Shown one piece after another: positions 51,100-60,070 of a DNA stretch of 64,000 nucleotides. Positions within the stretch are counted from its first letter, which is position 1, and every line of letters starts with the position of its first letter. The stretch comes from Solea solea. Its lineage: Eukaryota > Chordata > Actinopteri > Pleuronectiformes > Soleidae. The notes under the pieces are model-generated. The model saw nothing but the letters and a program-made list of their open reading frames with translations, searched no databases and was not told where the DNA came from. The translations under genes and the position numbers were made by a program. Location: NCBI RefSeq assembly GCF_958295425.1, contig NC_081154.1, positions 3,383,139-3,447,138 on the forward strand. The letters are read 5' to 3'.

Positions 51100-51264
51100 A
51101 GATTATAATAATTTTGGTGCATTTTTAAATAGGCCATTTAATAATTAAATTGCTTTTAGTAATGCAATTGTTGGAGTAAGAATGCTTGCGGGGAATTTAG
51201 AAAATAAATGAGTAGTTTAGTAGTAGTAGAAACAACAAAGGCCAGACATTTTGTGCAGCTCAGG

Positions 51265-51360
51265 CCCCATCGCTCCACCAAGTTTGGTAGAAATTGGTTG
51301 AATAACTCTTGCATAATGTGGCAAACAAATAGACTAACCTACAAATAGAAATGGGTGGAA
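51265..51360 (+). repeat. LINE 3'-end-like fragment
   Basis: CCACCAAGTTTGGTAGAAAT then TGGTTGAATAACTCTTGCAT and AACAAATAGAC: the typical 3' tail of a fish CR1/L2-type element, recognised from memory. Confidence 0.5.
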
Positions 51361-53084
51361 AAAAAAGCCAAACAAAATATCATACTGTACCGGAGAATGA
51401 ATCATTGGATTTTGGTTGTCAAGACTGACTACATGACTTCTGTTAACGTCAGTGCAACTCAACTGTAACTAAATGCTTTCCATACACAGCTGATAGTTGA
51501 GTCGTGAATGATAAGGACCGATCTTTGACAGTGGCCTGTTAAAACAGCCATAAAGTTTTTACCGTCCTCAGGCTGGCAGAATTTGGCATGAACTTGGAAG
51601 ATACCACTAGTGCAGTCACACAGAGACACGAGTGGATACAATACCCTGCTTTCAAAAACTCCTGCATTGCAGTTTGAGGACCAAATGGGAACTTGTAAAA
51701 CTGAAGTGCCATGTATCTTCAACAGTGGCAGAGAGAACTTGTCAGTTCCCAGTCCCTGCATTCTGACGAGAAGAGGTCATAGGTCAACTTTGCAACGAAC
51801 AGGCCTGGCTGTGGAGACTTTTCGTGATAAAGTGCCCACAAGCAACCGCGCATGCAACATCAAATATGTCTGGTTTTAGTTTAAAAAACCAGGCTCAATA
51901 GTGCGACCAAACATCTTTCCAGTGTGGCAACATTTTTGCCTTGATGCCTTGAACTTTCATCTTTCAAAATCTCAAGCCTTTCTCTATTTGGCCTGAACTC
52001 ACACTCCAGGACGGTGTTGTAGTCAAAACCAACCAAAAGAGAGAATGGGTGGGTCTTCGCCTCTGATTGGCTCTATCCAGATATTCCTGTTTACTGCTCC
52101 CTGTGTGTGTGCATCAGTCGTTATTAGAACAGTGACAACCCAAATGCACAGTGAAGAGAAATAGGCTTATAGCAGTGGTGTAGTCTATGTGATATGCAGG
52201 ATTATGCCAAGTACCCATTACAAAAGAGCCAGGATTTACATATAACCACCTAAAAATGCATGTTGATACCAATCAATACCATTTTTTTTGCACTCATGAT
52301 TGTCACTTGGTTCATATCATTTGGCTGTGTAAGACATTCATTAAACCATTCATTCTGTACTTATATAAGACATGCTAAACTAATTTACCTTGTATATACA
52401 CAACACCTCTGTACACACAAATCTTGAGAGCCACTCAGTGACAAACAAAAGTTTGAGTCTGCAGTTTTCTGAGCCTTAAATAGACCATGTCTTTCTTGTC
52501 CAAGAAAAACAAGTCTGCTTTTATCCAAAGATAACACAGGAATGATGTCATTGCTGTGGCTCATTCACTAGAGTCACTGTTCTGCTCCGTTCCCACAGAC
52601 ACACACATGTGATGTAAAGCCGTTTTCTTTGTGAGTGCCTTGTGCGGGAAAGAAAAGGACTTGACAAATATAATAATCATCATAATAATAATAATAATAA
52701 TACTATTAGTATGCAGTCAAAATCCATAGGACAGCCACACCTTGGTGTAAGAAAGCACAGGTCAGATCATGCTGCCTGCAATGGCGTGTTATCACACTTG
52801 TTAGACAAGACAATTTCTGTGGGGTGAATACAAATCAGATTATTACAATAGGCTCCTCTAACCGTGTGTGATCCAAACAAAACGTTTTTTTCCTCCAGTA
52901 TGTAAACACTTAACTTGAATACCTCACATTGCAACACCTTTAAGAGGATTGGTTAGACAATGTTGAATCCAGCTGCGATGTCTATTTCAGCTGGATACAA
53001 CTTTTTGCAGAATTCTTTAATTGGAACAATCTGGGTAATAAGGGGTGTTTTTGTTTAGAGTATCAGATGATGTTTTTAATCCAA

Positions 53085-53300
53085 TCCAATTTTAATGTGG
53101 TTTATTTTATAAAGCACATGTTTATACCACAGGGTGGACCAGTGTGCAGTACATACAGTACAAATCAACAAGAAGAGGACTAAAAGACACACATAAAAGC
53201 CAATGAAGCATTTAAAAACAATAAATTAAAAAAATAAGCTAAAACACACATAAGAAACAACTCACTCTGTATTAAAAGCCAACTAAAGTAAATGTGTTTT
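53085..53300 (+). repeat. Fish repeat, AAGCAC/GTACATACAG type
   Basis: TTTATTTTATAAAGCACATG followed by an A-rich tract with repeated AAAACACA and AATAAA blocks, resembling a common teleost repeat. Non-coding. Confidence 0.4.
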
Positions 53301-53474
53301 CAAAGTGTCAGGGCTTATTCCACAATTTAGGAGCTAAAACAGGCATTAAAATGTATTTTTTTCTTTTATTGCTGAAATGGAAATAAAGCATGTCATAATT
53401 TGTTTTTCTCCATAGGTATTTAACTCTGGGATAACTAACAAATTATCATTGTAGTTTAAAACAATGTTACTATG

Positions 53475-53478
<4 letters not shown>

Positions 53479-53509
<31 letters not shown>
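53479..53509 (+). repeat. (TG)n microsatellite in mrtfb intron 1
   Basis: TG run followed at once by TATACATACATATACACACA-type sequence, which can fold back on it. Further tracts at 61,081-61,104 (TG) and 62,244-62,266 (CA). Confidence 0.92.
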
Positions 53510-53516
<7 letters not shown>

Positions 53517-53913
53517 CATACATATACACACATACATATACACACACACACATATAATTTTATTGTATTATTGTATTTGCCACAGGGAGAGACATGGAAA
53601 CATTGGTATAAAGACATCTGAGCAGGGAGTCTTCTCGCAAATGAATACTGCACTGGGAGGTTAGAGGCACACACTGATGATTACTTTGCCATCCAACCAT
53701 ATGCACAGTGCATAAGTAGCAGCTAATATTTCACACGCTTCAATGACAGACTGAGTGGATGGGACTGAAATCCCCACATCCTGCCTGTCTGGATGATTCA
53801 CACATAAACCCCAAAACCCCTGCCAGGATTTGCTGCAGCATCAGCAGCAGCAGCACCTGATTCAGAGATTCAAAAAGCATCCACAATAAAAGAGATGAGA
53901 TGAATGAAGTCAT

Positions 53914-53973
53914 TATATCTATCTATCTATCTATCTATATATATACACATATATATATATATATTATAATATG
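53914..53973 (+). repeat. (CTAT)n plus (AT)n microsatellite
   Basis: Tetranucleotide CTAT run passing into ATAT. Confidence 0.9.
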
Positions 53974-54367
53974 TGCAAATTGACACAGAGTCACATGGCA
54001 GTCAGCTCCCCTTCAGTTTGTGTTATCGCATGGGAGAAGGGCGGGTGTGAGGGGGATGAGATAACGTTGGCATGTTACTTGAAATCTGACAGGTGAGTGA
54101 GTTGCAGACAGTCAAATAGGTGCGTTCACAGACATCATTTCTCTGACTAACGTTGACGCGTCGATAAAAGAAAATGTGGTCAAATACATGCAGTAAAAGC
54201 CCCGGTGTTCAGTCACAGCAGCCCTCGTCTGCTCTGCCCCTTTCTGCACATCATGAAAAGCTCCCCAACAACAGCCGCCTCACAATTTTCGCTAGTTAGC
54301 TCGGCTTAGCCAGCACGGGCTAACATGCTAAAAACAAGACAGCGCCGCGTCGGGTGTCTGCTCTTAC

Positions 54368-54540
54368 CGAACTGGGAAGACATGAAATCCGAAAACGTCC
54401 GAGCTCTGCTTCACATATCCATTGGAGTCGGCGGAAGCGTCCGCGGTGTTTTCGCTGTTTTTCTTCCCTTCCCTCAAGCTGAGAGAGTGAAGTTTATTTC
54501 GCGGAGTAAAATGGCTGCGACTCGGTCTCGGTTCGGATGC
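54368..54540 (-). other. mrtfb: mrtfb 5'UTR exon 1
   Basis: A strong donor (TTCG then gtaaga) at 54,367 ends a CpG-rich segment upstream of the gene. The exon holds a three-codon uORF (MDM then stop) and an ATG at 54,383 reading MSSQF with a phase-1 G. Spliced to the 48,376 exon, that ATG is out of frame (an overlapping uORF). Spliced straight to the RPEL1 exon it would be in frame (MSSQF then VLQL). Transcription start is estimated. Confidence 0.55.
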
Positions 54541-54600
54541 AGACTGACGTAATGACGCAGTCGGACAGGAAGCGTTAGGGGGCGTGGCAGAGGGCAGGGA
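54500..54600 (-). promoter_or_regulatory. mrtfb: mrtfb promoter region
   Basis: CpG-rich, no TATA box. Contains a YY1-like AAAATGGCTGC (from 54,509), a CRE/ATF-like TGACGTAATGACGCAG (about 54,545-54,560), an ETS-like CAGGAAGCG and a GGGGCGTGGC GC box (about 54,579). Together these are typical of a housekeeping-type start just upstream of exon 1. Confidence 0.55.
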
Positions 54601-54984
54601 TCATGATGACCAGCAGTCATTCGTTCAATATTCATGGACTTTGACTCATTTTAAGTCAAATTAAATCCCAGAAAAGTACATTAACCTTTACAATGACAAT
54701 GAAAGTGATCTCAACTATACTTTTGTATGAAAAATAAAACTTGGTTCTAAAATGGAGTTAGGTCTATTCAGTGACCTGTAAAAAGCTTCCAGATTAATAA
54801 ATTAATCCAATAAAATGATCATTATATACATACAGTATATATTCAGATTACAATGAGTGGCATAATGAATTCCATTTTGTGATATAAACTAGTTCCTCTC
54901 CTTTAAAGGTATAAGCAAAGTAAAAGGAAAGGGAAGTCAATTATAGTTGCTAAGGTTTGTGCAATATCAAACTGTTTAAATGTT

Positions 54985-55203
54985 TTTATTTAATTAGTTT
55001 AGATTCCAAAATACAATACAAAAACCTATAAAAATTCAGTTCACTCAACACATTACTATAAAATGCAGTTGGACTTGAAATGTACCAAGACACTCGACAG
55101 AGACAATTCTTTCCGTTTAGTTTTACACAAGACATTTTCATCCAGCTTCACAATGTAGAAACAATCCTGATGTGAAGAGAATATACAGACAGATTTCACA
55201 CTT
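54985..55203 (-). other. ercc4: ercc4 3'UTR with AATAAA
   Basis: Short 3'UTR; the first good minus-strand AATAAA after the stop is at 54,990-54,985. This places the ercc4 3' end about 0.4 kb from the mrtfb promoter. The gap 54,600-54,984 is AT-rich, with nothing else recognised. Confidence 0.55.
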
Positions 55204-55937
55204 TTATTTGGCCTTTTGCACAGGAGCAGGAACATCTGCAACATTGTGCAGAAACTCATACAGTGACTTAGCATTGTGAGCATTTCCAAGTATTTCTGCA
55301 AGTTTGTCCTGGCTGAGTTTGGTTAAATCCGCCAGACTGTCTGCGTTTTTTATCAAGGACCTGTAGTTTTTTGTGCTGACCCCAGGCATTTTTAACAGAA
55401 AGTCATAAGGTCCGGGGTTATAGAGGCCTGCTGATTCAGCCACCGTGTCCGACTCAGCCGTGACCGCCTGAGCTGCGGCGGCGTCGGGTTCGAGGCGGCC
55501 TTTCTTCAGCTCTACAAAAAGGTCCGCCGTAGCATGTGGGGAGGGGCACCAGAGTATTCGCAGCCGGGGAAAATGCAACGTGAGAAGAGTGAGTTTTGAA
55601 GAAATGTCATTGGATGATATCTCGTGCCGGAAGTCTGATCGGGCCGTCAAGGAGAACGGTTTCTCTGGGTCAAACTCAATGAGCAGCACTGGTTTCTTGT
55701 AGTAGCGGGTCATGGAGAGACACTGGGTGTAGAGGCGGCCGCTCTGCAGAGAGCCGATCAGATCGCTGACGCTCTTGCGCTCCACGCATATGTCTGGCGT
55801 GAGGATGTAGTCACCTACTTCTAGGGTGACCGGTTCGATGTCCAGTCCACGGCGATGCAGCATGGAGGGAAGTTCGCTGCGGAACTCACGCATGTCTACA
55901 ATGACTCGCGAAGGCTCTTTCGGCTGCTCCTGGCCTC
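55204..55937 (-). CDS. ercc4: ercc4 exon 10, nuclease and (HhH)2 domains, stop
   Basis: 734 nt, residues 654-897. [56 protein letters not shown] and [16 protein letters not shown] are near-identical to XPF of other vertebrates. Catalytic D696, E706, R707, K708 and D712 are all present. Ends [11 protein letters not shown] at 55,204-55,206. Confidence 0.98.
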
Positions 55938-58900
55938 CTGGTGATTGTCAAAAAAATGGAAACACATGGTCACATGAACACATTTATTGTAGACCTTTTC
56001 ATAAGCAATTTTTTAAAATGAGCCCAAACAGACTTGCCTGCTTTGCGGGTGTTGGTAGTTGCATTGGCTGGCTCTAAATTTCGAGCAAGATCGAGGTTGG
56101 TGTCTTCTCGTCCCTCCCTCTCCTCTGGTATGACCATAGTAGCTTTTTCCCTGCAGTTTTACACAAACAAACACTAATTAGTAGCAGAATCTTAAAGAGA
56201 AACACTCAAATAAACATTTCTGACCTGATGAGGTGTTCAAAGGCTTTCTTTTCCTTAGAGAGTGCTGTCAAGTACTTCTGTTCTTCTGTCGAGCCTCCAT
56301 AAATGAGGAAATAAACCCGGAGTGCCTTCCCAGGCCGGCTGGCTTTGTAGATCTCCAGCTGTCGAACAAAACTCACTTCAGCGTCGTACAGCACCACAAA
56401 ACTGGGTTCAACCTCGTGCAGAACCCGTGTCAAGCTATGGGGGTCGGTGCAGCCTTTCAGCGGGTGGATAACAGTCAGAGGCTCCTTCAGCACACCATAG
56501 TAAGCATCAGAGGACAAATTCAACTTCATCTGTTCGTCCTCGCTTTCATCGTCCTCCATCAGTTCTTCGTCATCTCCGCTGCTGCCCAACACGGCAACTT
56601 CGTCAGTCTCCTCCTTCCCGACCATCTGGGTCAGGGTCAGAGACGGTCTGCTTTTACTCTTGGTGGATTTTGTGTTTTTCTTCTGTGCGGGCTCCTTCCC
56701 CTTGCCTCCTTTTTTGGGCCAACCATTTCCTTTTCTGTGTGACTCAAGGTCCAAGGCAGCAGCAGCAGCGGAGTCCCGTTTGCCAATCGTGCGAGTATAT
56801 AATCTGTGCAGCAGCCAATCTGAGCCGTGCCTGATGTACTGCTGCAGCTGGGCACAAGTACGGTCATCACTGGCACAGATCAGCACACGACCTGGAGGAA
56901 ACATGTAGGGTATTTTACCATCAAAAGGTTTAGGCGAATGTGTATGTATGTGGATTATATTATTCTGTATTTTATATGCTATGATGTATATAGCTGAAAC
57001 TATTAATCGATGAATCTATTTTGATAATCGGTTTGAAGCTTTTTTCATGATTAAAAGAATATTTCTGATTGTTTAAGCTTCTTAAATGTGAGTATTTTCT
57101 TCATTTCTTTGCTCTGGATAACAAAGAAATCCTAAAAAGTGAATCATTTTGGTTTGTGGACAAAACAAGACATTTGAGAACATCATCATTTCCAGGTTTG
57201 ACAAAAACTGATCACCATTTTTAAAGGTTTTCTGACATTTTATGGACCAAAAAATTAATCGATCAGTCGAGAAAAAAACGGACAGGTGAATCGATTATGA
57301 AAATAATCGTTAGTTACAGCTCTAATATACATGATGGACAGTTCTCATGCTCCAACAACAGCACGCTCTAACCTGGTTCAAGTTCTGAGCTCTTGTTCTC
57401 CTTCTCAATCTCCTGCAGAACCTCAGTCAGCGCCTCCCACTTTGGGCTTTTCTCCAGCACCAGGTCTCGTTTCACCTCTAACAAAAAACACAATGAACCA
57501 TAATCTCAATAATACATATACAACAGATTTCCACTCTGAGGATTGCTGCTGTCAGGGTAGTGTTCAAATGTCTGTCACCTGAGGCAGAAGATGACTTCTG
57601 TTTCTCAGCCTCTGATCCCACTTTGAGTTTCTTCTTGCTCTCAGCGAAGCGGTACACTCGACTCCTGGAGTTCACAAACATGGAGGTGCTGGAGTCAAGG
57701 AACAGCCAGCCTAATACAACAACAATGACATGAAATCGAACAGGGGTCATTTTGGGCATTGAGAAAACAATATTATACTTAACAGAAAAATACAGTGTAT
57801 CTATGGAGGTTTACCTGAATTGGAGCCAAAGCTCTTTTGGCTGGAGCGCAGTGACTCAAGGAGATTGAGGAAGGTGACACAGTCATACTGGGTGAGGTAA
57901 AGCAGAAGAACACGGAGTACCTTCAAGTCCTGGACCAGTGCCTTGGTCTTAGCTCCAAGCTGATGCCACAGGGGGTCCAGATAGTGACGAATGGTCTATG
58001 TAGAATAGAAAGTTTGGTTAAAAAGTACAGCAAATACATTTTAATCAAATACATATGGGCAGTCTGAGTCTAATTCAATGCAAAGGTTGTGTTAAAGGCA
58101 GTAACACAGCAGCAGACCTTTTCAAAAGCCTTTCCTAGTGTGTTTTCCAATGAGAGGTCCTCAACCTCCAGAGACGGGTTGTAGCGTTTCAGCTCCTTCA
58201 GACAGGCACCCATAATGTCCAGGATGGAGCTCTGGATGGCCCTCATAGCTGGCGTCAGTGACACATGAAGCTCCACCACCTCTGGCTTATGCCTGTCCAG
58301 TGCTGTGTTCACTGATGCTTGGAACCTGTCAAATGAGCCAGTATATAAATAAAGTGCTTCCTTTGCCTGCTATGATGTGTGAAATGTCCTGCCATACCTG
58401 GGCCACAGGTAGAGCTTCTTGACAAAGAGGTTCCTCATCACACGCTCCACCTGACAGAAGCCTGAGGAGAGGGCTGTGGCCTTGTCAGTGAAGGCCTTAA
58501 TGAAACCAGTCTTGTTCTTTTGTCTGAACAGGCGTAGGATGAAAGCCTCCTGACAAGACTCGATGATTTTATGGGCACGATACACCAGGATGCCTGAACC
58601 ATTAATAAAGAAAAGCAGGCAAATAGGAACACTTGTGAAATATACTGCAGTACAATACCAAAAATGAATCTATTGTGTAAATGAATTTTAGTCAAAATCG
58701 GGCAGTTTAACATTCTGACCTGATATGAGATGAGCCGGAATGCGGTCAGTGAGGAAGTCCACCACCAGGATTCTGCTGGTGACAAACAGCACTCCTCCTT
58801 CGGTGTAAACATTATAACGCTCTGTGCTCTGGACATCACTGGTCACTGTCCTGGGCAGGTGGGCCACACCCTCCACACGCAACTGCTCTGTCAGATATTC

Positions 58901-59909
58901 CTGAGAAGCCAAAGTAGATGAGGTGCAAAGTCTGAATTTCAAAAAGTCCACTAAAACCTCTATTATCTGTACGTATGTCTTGCCTGATGTGTATTTTGTT
59001 TTCTTCTTATTAGAGCGTTGATGATTCATGAATATTCATACAATTTGGCACATAGGATTTTCACCTTTCCCATAAACATAATTTGGCATAGATTTGCTTC
59101 CTGAAACAACCCTCTCAATTTATCCTGGCTTGGGATCAGCACCAAGAGTATACTTATGCATGCTCAATTCTTCATGTAAAGTACACTCACTACCAGTCGT
59201 TTTATTAGGAGCGCCTGTTTGTGAACACAAATATCTTATTAGCCGATCACATGGCGGCAACTCAGAATGCATTTAGGGCAGGATGAAGTCCAAACGGAGC
59301 ATCGCGGTTGTGGTATGGCTGTTTGTGGAGGGTAGAGTATATTAGAAACTGATGATATGCTGGGATTTCCTCACACAACCATCTCTAGGGGGACAGACAA
59401 TATCGTCCCCCTAGAGATGTTTTGTTCCCCCATAGATGTTTTGTTGATGCCATCGAACAGAGGAGAATGTTCTGAGTTATAATGACAGACTACAGCAGCA
59501 GAAAACCACACCTGTAAACTTAGTAACGTGGCTAGTGAGTGTATTTTGTGCAATTATAAAGAAAACAAAGATTTGAAGTGAGCTCTGATAGCCTTTTCTA
59601 ACACAGTGGTTTGGAGTCAATGGATCACATGGTATACAATCTATTGAACGCATTGCAGATACACCTAATCAAAAATGGTGGGTTTAAACGTGTCCACCAA
59701 AGACCTGAATCTCGCTAGTTCAGCTGACAAACCTGTTCGGGTGTAGTTGTGTTGAGCAGAAGCACCAGGCTGTCCTGCTCGGAGTAAACCCGCATGAACT
59801 GCAGTAGTATGCGGTCTATCCCAAGCCCCTCCGCCGCCACCAGCAGCCCGTCACAGCCGAACACACTCAGGAACATCTCCGTCTCGTACTCCAGGAGCGG
59901 CCCCGCCAT
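55204..59909 (-). CDS. ercc4: DNA repair endonuclease XPF (ERCC4), 10 coding exons, 897 aa
   Basis: Catalytic subunit of the XPF-ERCC1 heterodimer, which cuts the damaged strand 5' of the lesion in nucleotide excision repair and also acts in interstrand crosslink repair. Exons 59909-59733, 58900-58720, 58593-58398, 58325-58118, 57995-57815, 57710-57579, 57477-57373, 56891-56225, 56150-56038 and 55937-55204 join in one frame. Domains in order: an N-terminal SF2 helicase-like part (about 1-620) with no Walker A lysine motif, as in all XPF; an acidic/basic linker (about 425-520) with [10 protein letters not shown]; an ERCC4 nuclease domain (about 664-800) with GDYILTP (695-701) and the catalytic ERKSVSD (706-712); and tandem helix-hairpin-helix (about 827-885, [14 protein letters not shown]) that pairs with ERCC1. 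Human XPF is 916 aa. The start is the ATG at 59909 (MAGPLLEYE), which aligns with the human MAPLLEYE. No catalytic residue is missing. One intron has a GC donor. Confidence 0.97.
56038..56150 (-). CDS. ercc4: ercc4 exon 9 (residues 616-653), followed by a GC donor
   Basis: 113 nt: [20 protein letters not shown] then a variable part and NTRKA. The downstream donor is CAG then gcaagt, a GC-AG intron; the frame into GGQEQ matches human RKAGGQEQ, so the site is right. Acceptor ctgcag. Confidence 0.94.
56225..56891 (-). CDS. ercc4: ercc4 exon 8, largest (residues 394-615)
   Basis: 667 nt: begins [19 protein letters not shown], continues with an Ala-rich and Lys-rich linker, [10 protein letters not shown], an acidic run ([14 protein letters not shown]), then [19 protein letters not shown] and [14 protein letters not shown]. 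The linker is shorter and less conserved than in human. Acceptor cctccag, donor gtcaga. Confidence 0.97.
56991..57324 (-). mobile_element. MITE copy with ATCGATTA-rich ends in ercc4 intron 7
   Basis: Minus-strand copy of a family seen two more times here (21,088 and 33,236). It ends in TAGTTACAGCTCT, with ATTAATCGAT motifs near both ends and an inner block TTTTGGTTTGTGGACAAAAC. About 330 bp, non-coding. Confidence 0.7.
57373..57477 (-). CDS. ercc4: ercc4 exon 7 (residues 359-393)
   Basis: 105 nt: [20 protein letters not shown] then [24 protein letters not shown] is conserved in XPF. Acceptor gttag, donor gttaga. Confidence 0.95.
57579..57710 (-). CDS. ercc4: ercc4 exon 6 (residues 315-358)
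   Basis: 132 nt: [20 protein letters not shown] then a variable lysine-rich tail. Acceptor tattag, donor gtgaca. Confidence 0.96.
57815..57995 (-). CDS. ercc4: ercc4 exon 5 (residues 255-314)
   Basis: 181 nt: [20 protein letters not shown], then [20 protein letters not shown]. Acceptor acatag, donor gtaaac. Confidence 0.97.
58118..58325 (-). CDS. ercc4: ercc4 exon 4 (residues 185-254)
   Basis: 208 nt: [19 protein letters not shown], then [21 protein letters not shown]. Acceptor tgacag, donor gtctgc. Confidence 0.97.
58398..58593 (-). CDS. ercc4: ercc4 exon 3 (residues 120-184)
   Basis: 196 nt: [18 protein letters not shown], then [15 protein letters not shown] and [17 protein letters not shown]. 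Acceptor gttcag, donor gtatgg. Confidence 0.97.
58720..58900 (-). CDS. ercc4: ercc4 exon 2 (residues 60-119)
   Basis: 181 nt: [17 protein letters not shown] through [20 protein letters not shown] to LIS. Strong match to helicase-like domain motifs of XPF. Acceptor ttctcag, donor gtcaga. Confidence 0.97.
59189..59681 (+). mobile_element. Degraded Tc1-like DNA transposon copy in ercc4 intron 1
   Basis: Starts with TTTTATTAGGAGCGCCTGTTT and ends near ACACCTAATCAAAAATGG, resembling the paired ends of a Tc1-like family common in fish. Between them are scraps recognisable from its transposase gene (CACACAACCATCTCTAGG, GAGGAGAATGTTCTGA, ACAGCAGCAGAAAACCACAC). Large deletions and stops leave no coding capacity. 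Family name from memory. Confidence 0.6.
59733..59909 (-). CDS. ercc4: ercc4 exon 1 (residues 1-59)
   Basis: Begins [13 protein letters not shown] and ends LLNTTTPEQ, donor gtttgt at 59,732. An in-frame GTG lies nine bases upstream of the ATG, but ATG fits the family start. Confidence 0.96.
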
Positions 59910-60070
59910 GTCGGACACACCGGAGCGGTCCTCTTCGCGACGGATTCAAAAAGTTTCCTTTCACTGTCAGTGATAAATATCAGTTAAAGACATTTGAGAC
60001 AAACCACACACGGGCTGCTCGCGCCTGCTAGTCAATGTTTTGAAATTGCACTTCCGGTCACGTGGTGGTA
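59910..60070 (-). promoter_or_regulatory. ercc4: ercc4 promoter
   Basis: TATA-less, upstream of the start codon. An ETS site ACTTCCGG (60,050-60,057) directly abuts an E-box TCACGTGG (60,058-60,065). Both are common in promoters of housekeeping and repair genes. The 5'UTR must lie in 59,910-60,040. Confidence 0.5.

Larger units (their letters stand above)
48377..54367 (-). other. mrtfb: mrtfb intron 1 (about 6 kb)
   Basis: Lies between the 5'UTR exon and the first coding exon. It holds an interrupted (TAA)n tract (50,993-51,099), a LINE 3'-end-like fragment (51,265-51,360), a RAM-like repeat (53,085-53,300), a (TG)n tract (53,479-53,509) and a (CTAT)n/(AT)n tract (53,914-53,973). The 54.1-54.37 kb end is CpG-richer and belongs to the promoter region. 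No other exon recognised. Confidence 0.6.

Noticed and set aside
56233..56742. 169-aa open frame on the plus strand
   Set aside because: Antisense shadow of ercc4 exon 8.
59910..59918. Upstream GTG start for ercc4 (adds three residues)
   Set aside because: The ATG at 59,909 aligns with the conserved start; GTG initiation is not expected in vertebrates.
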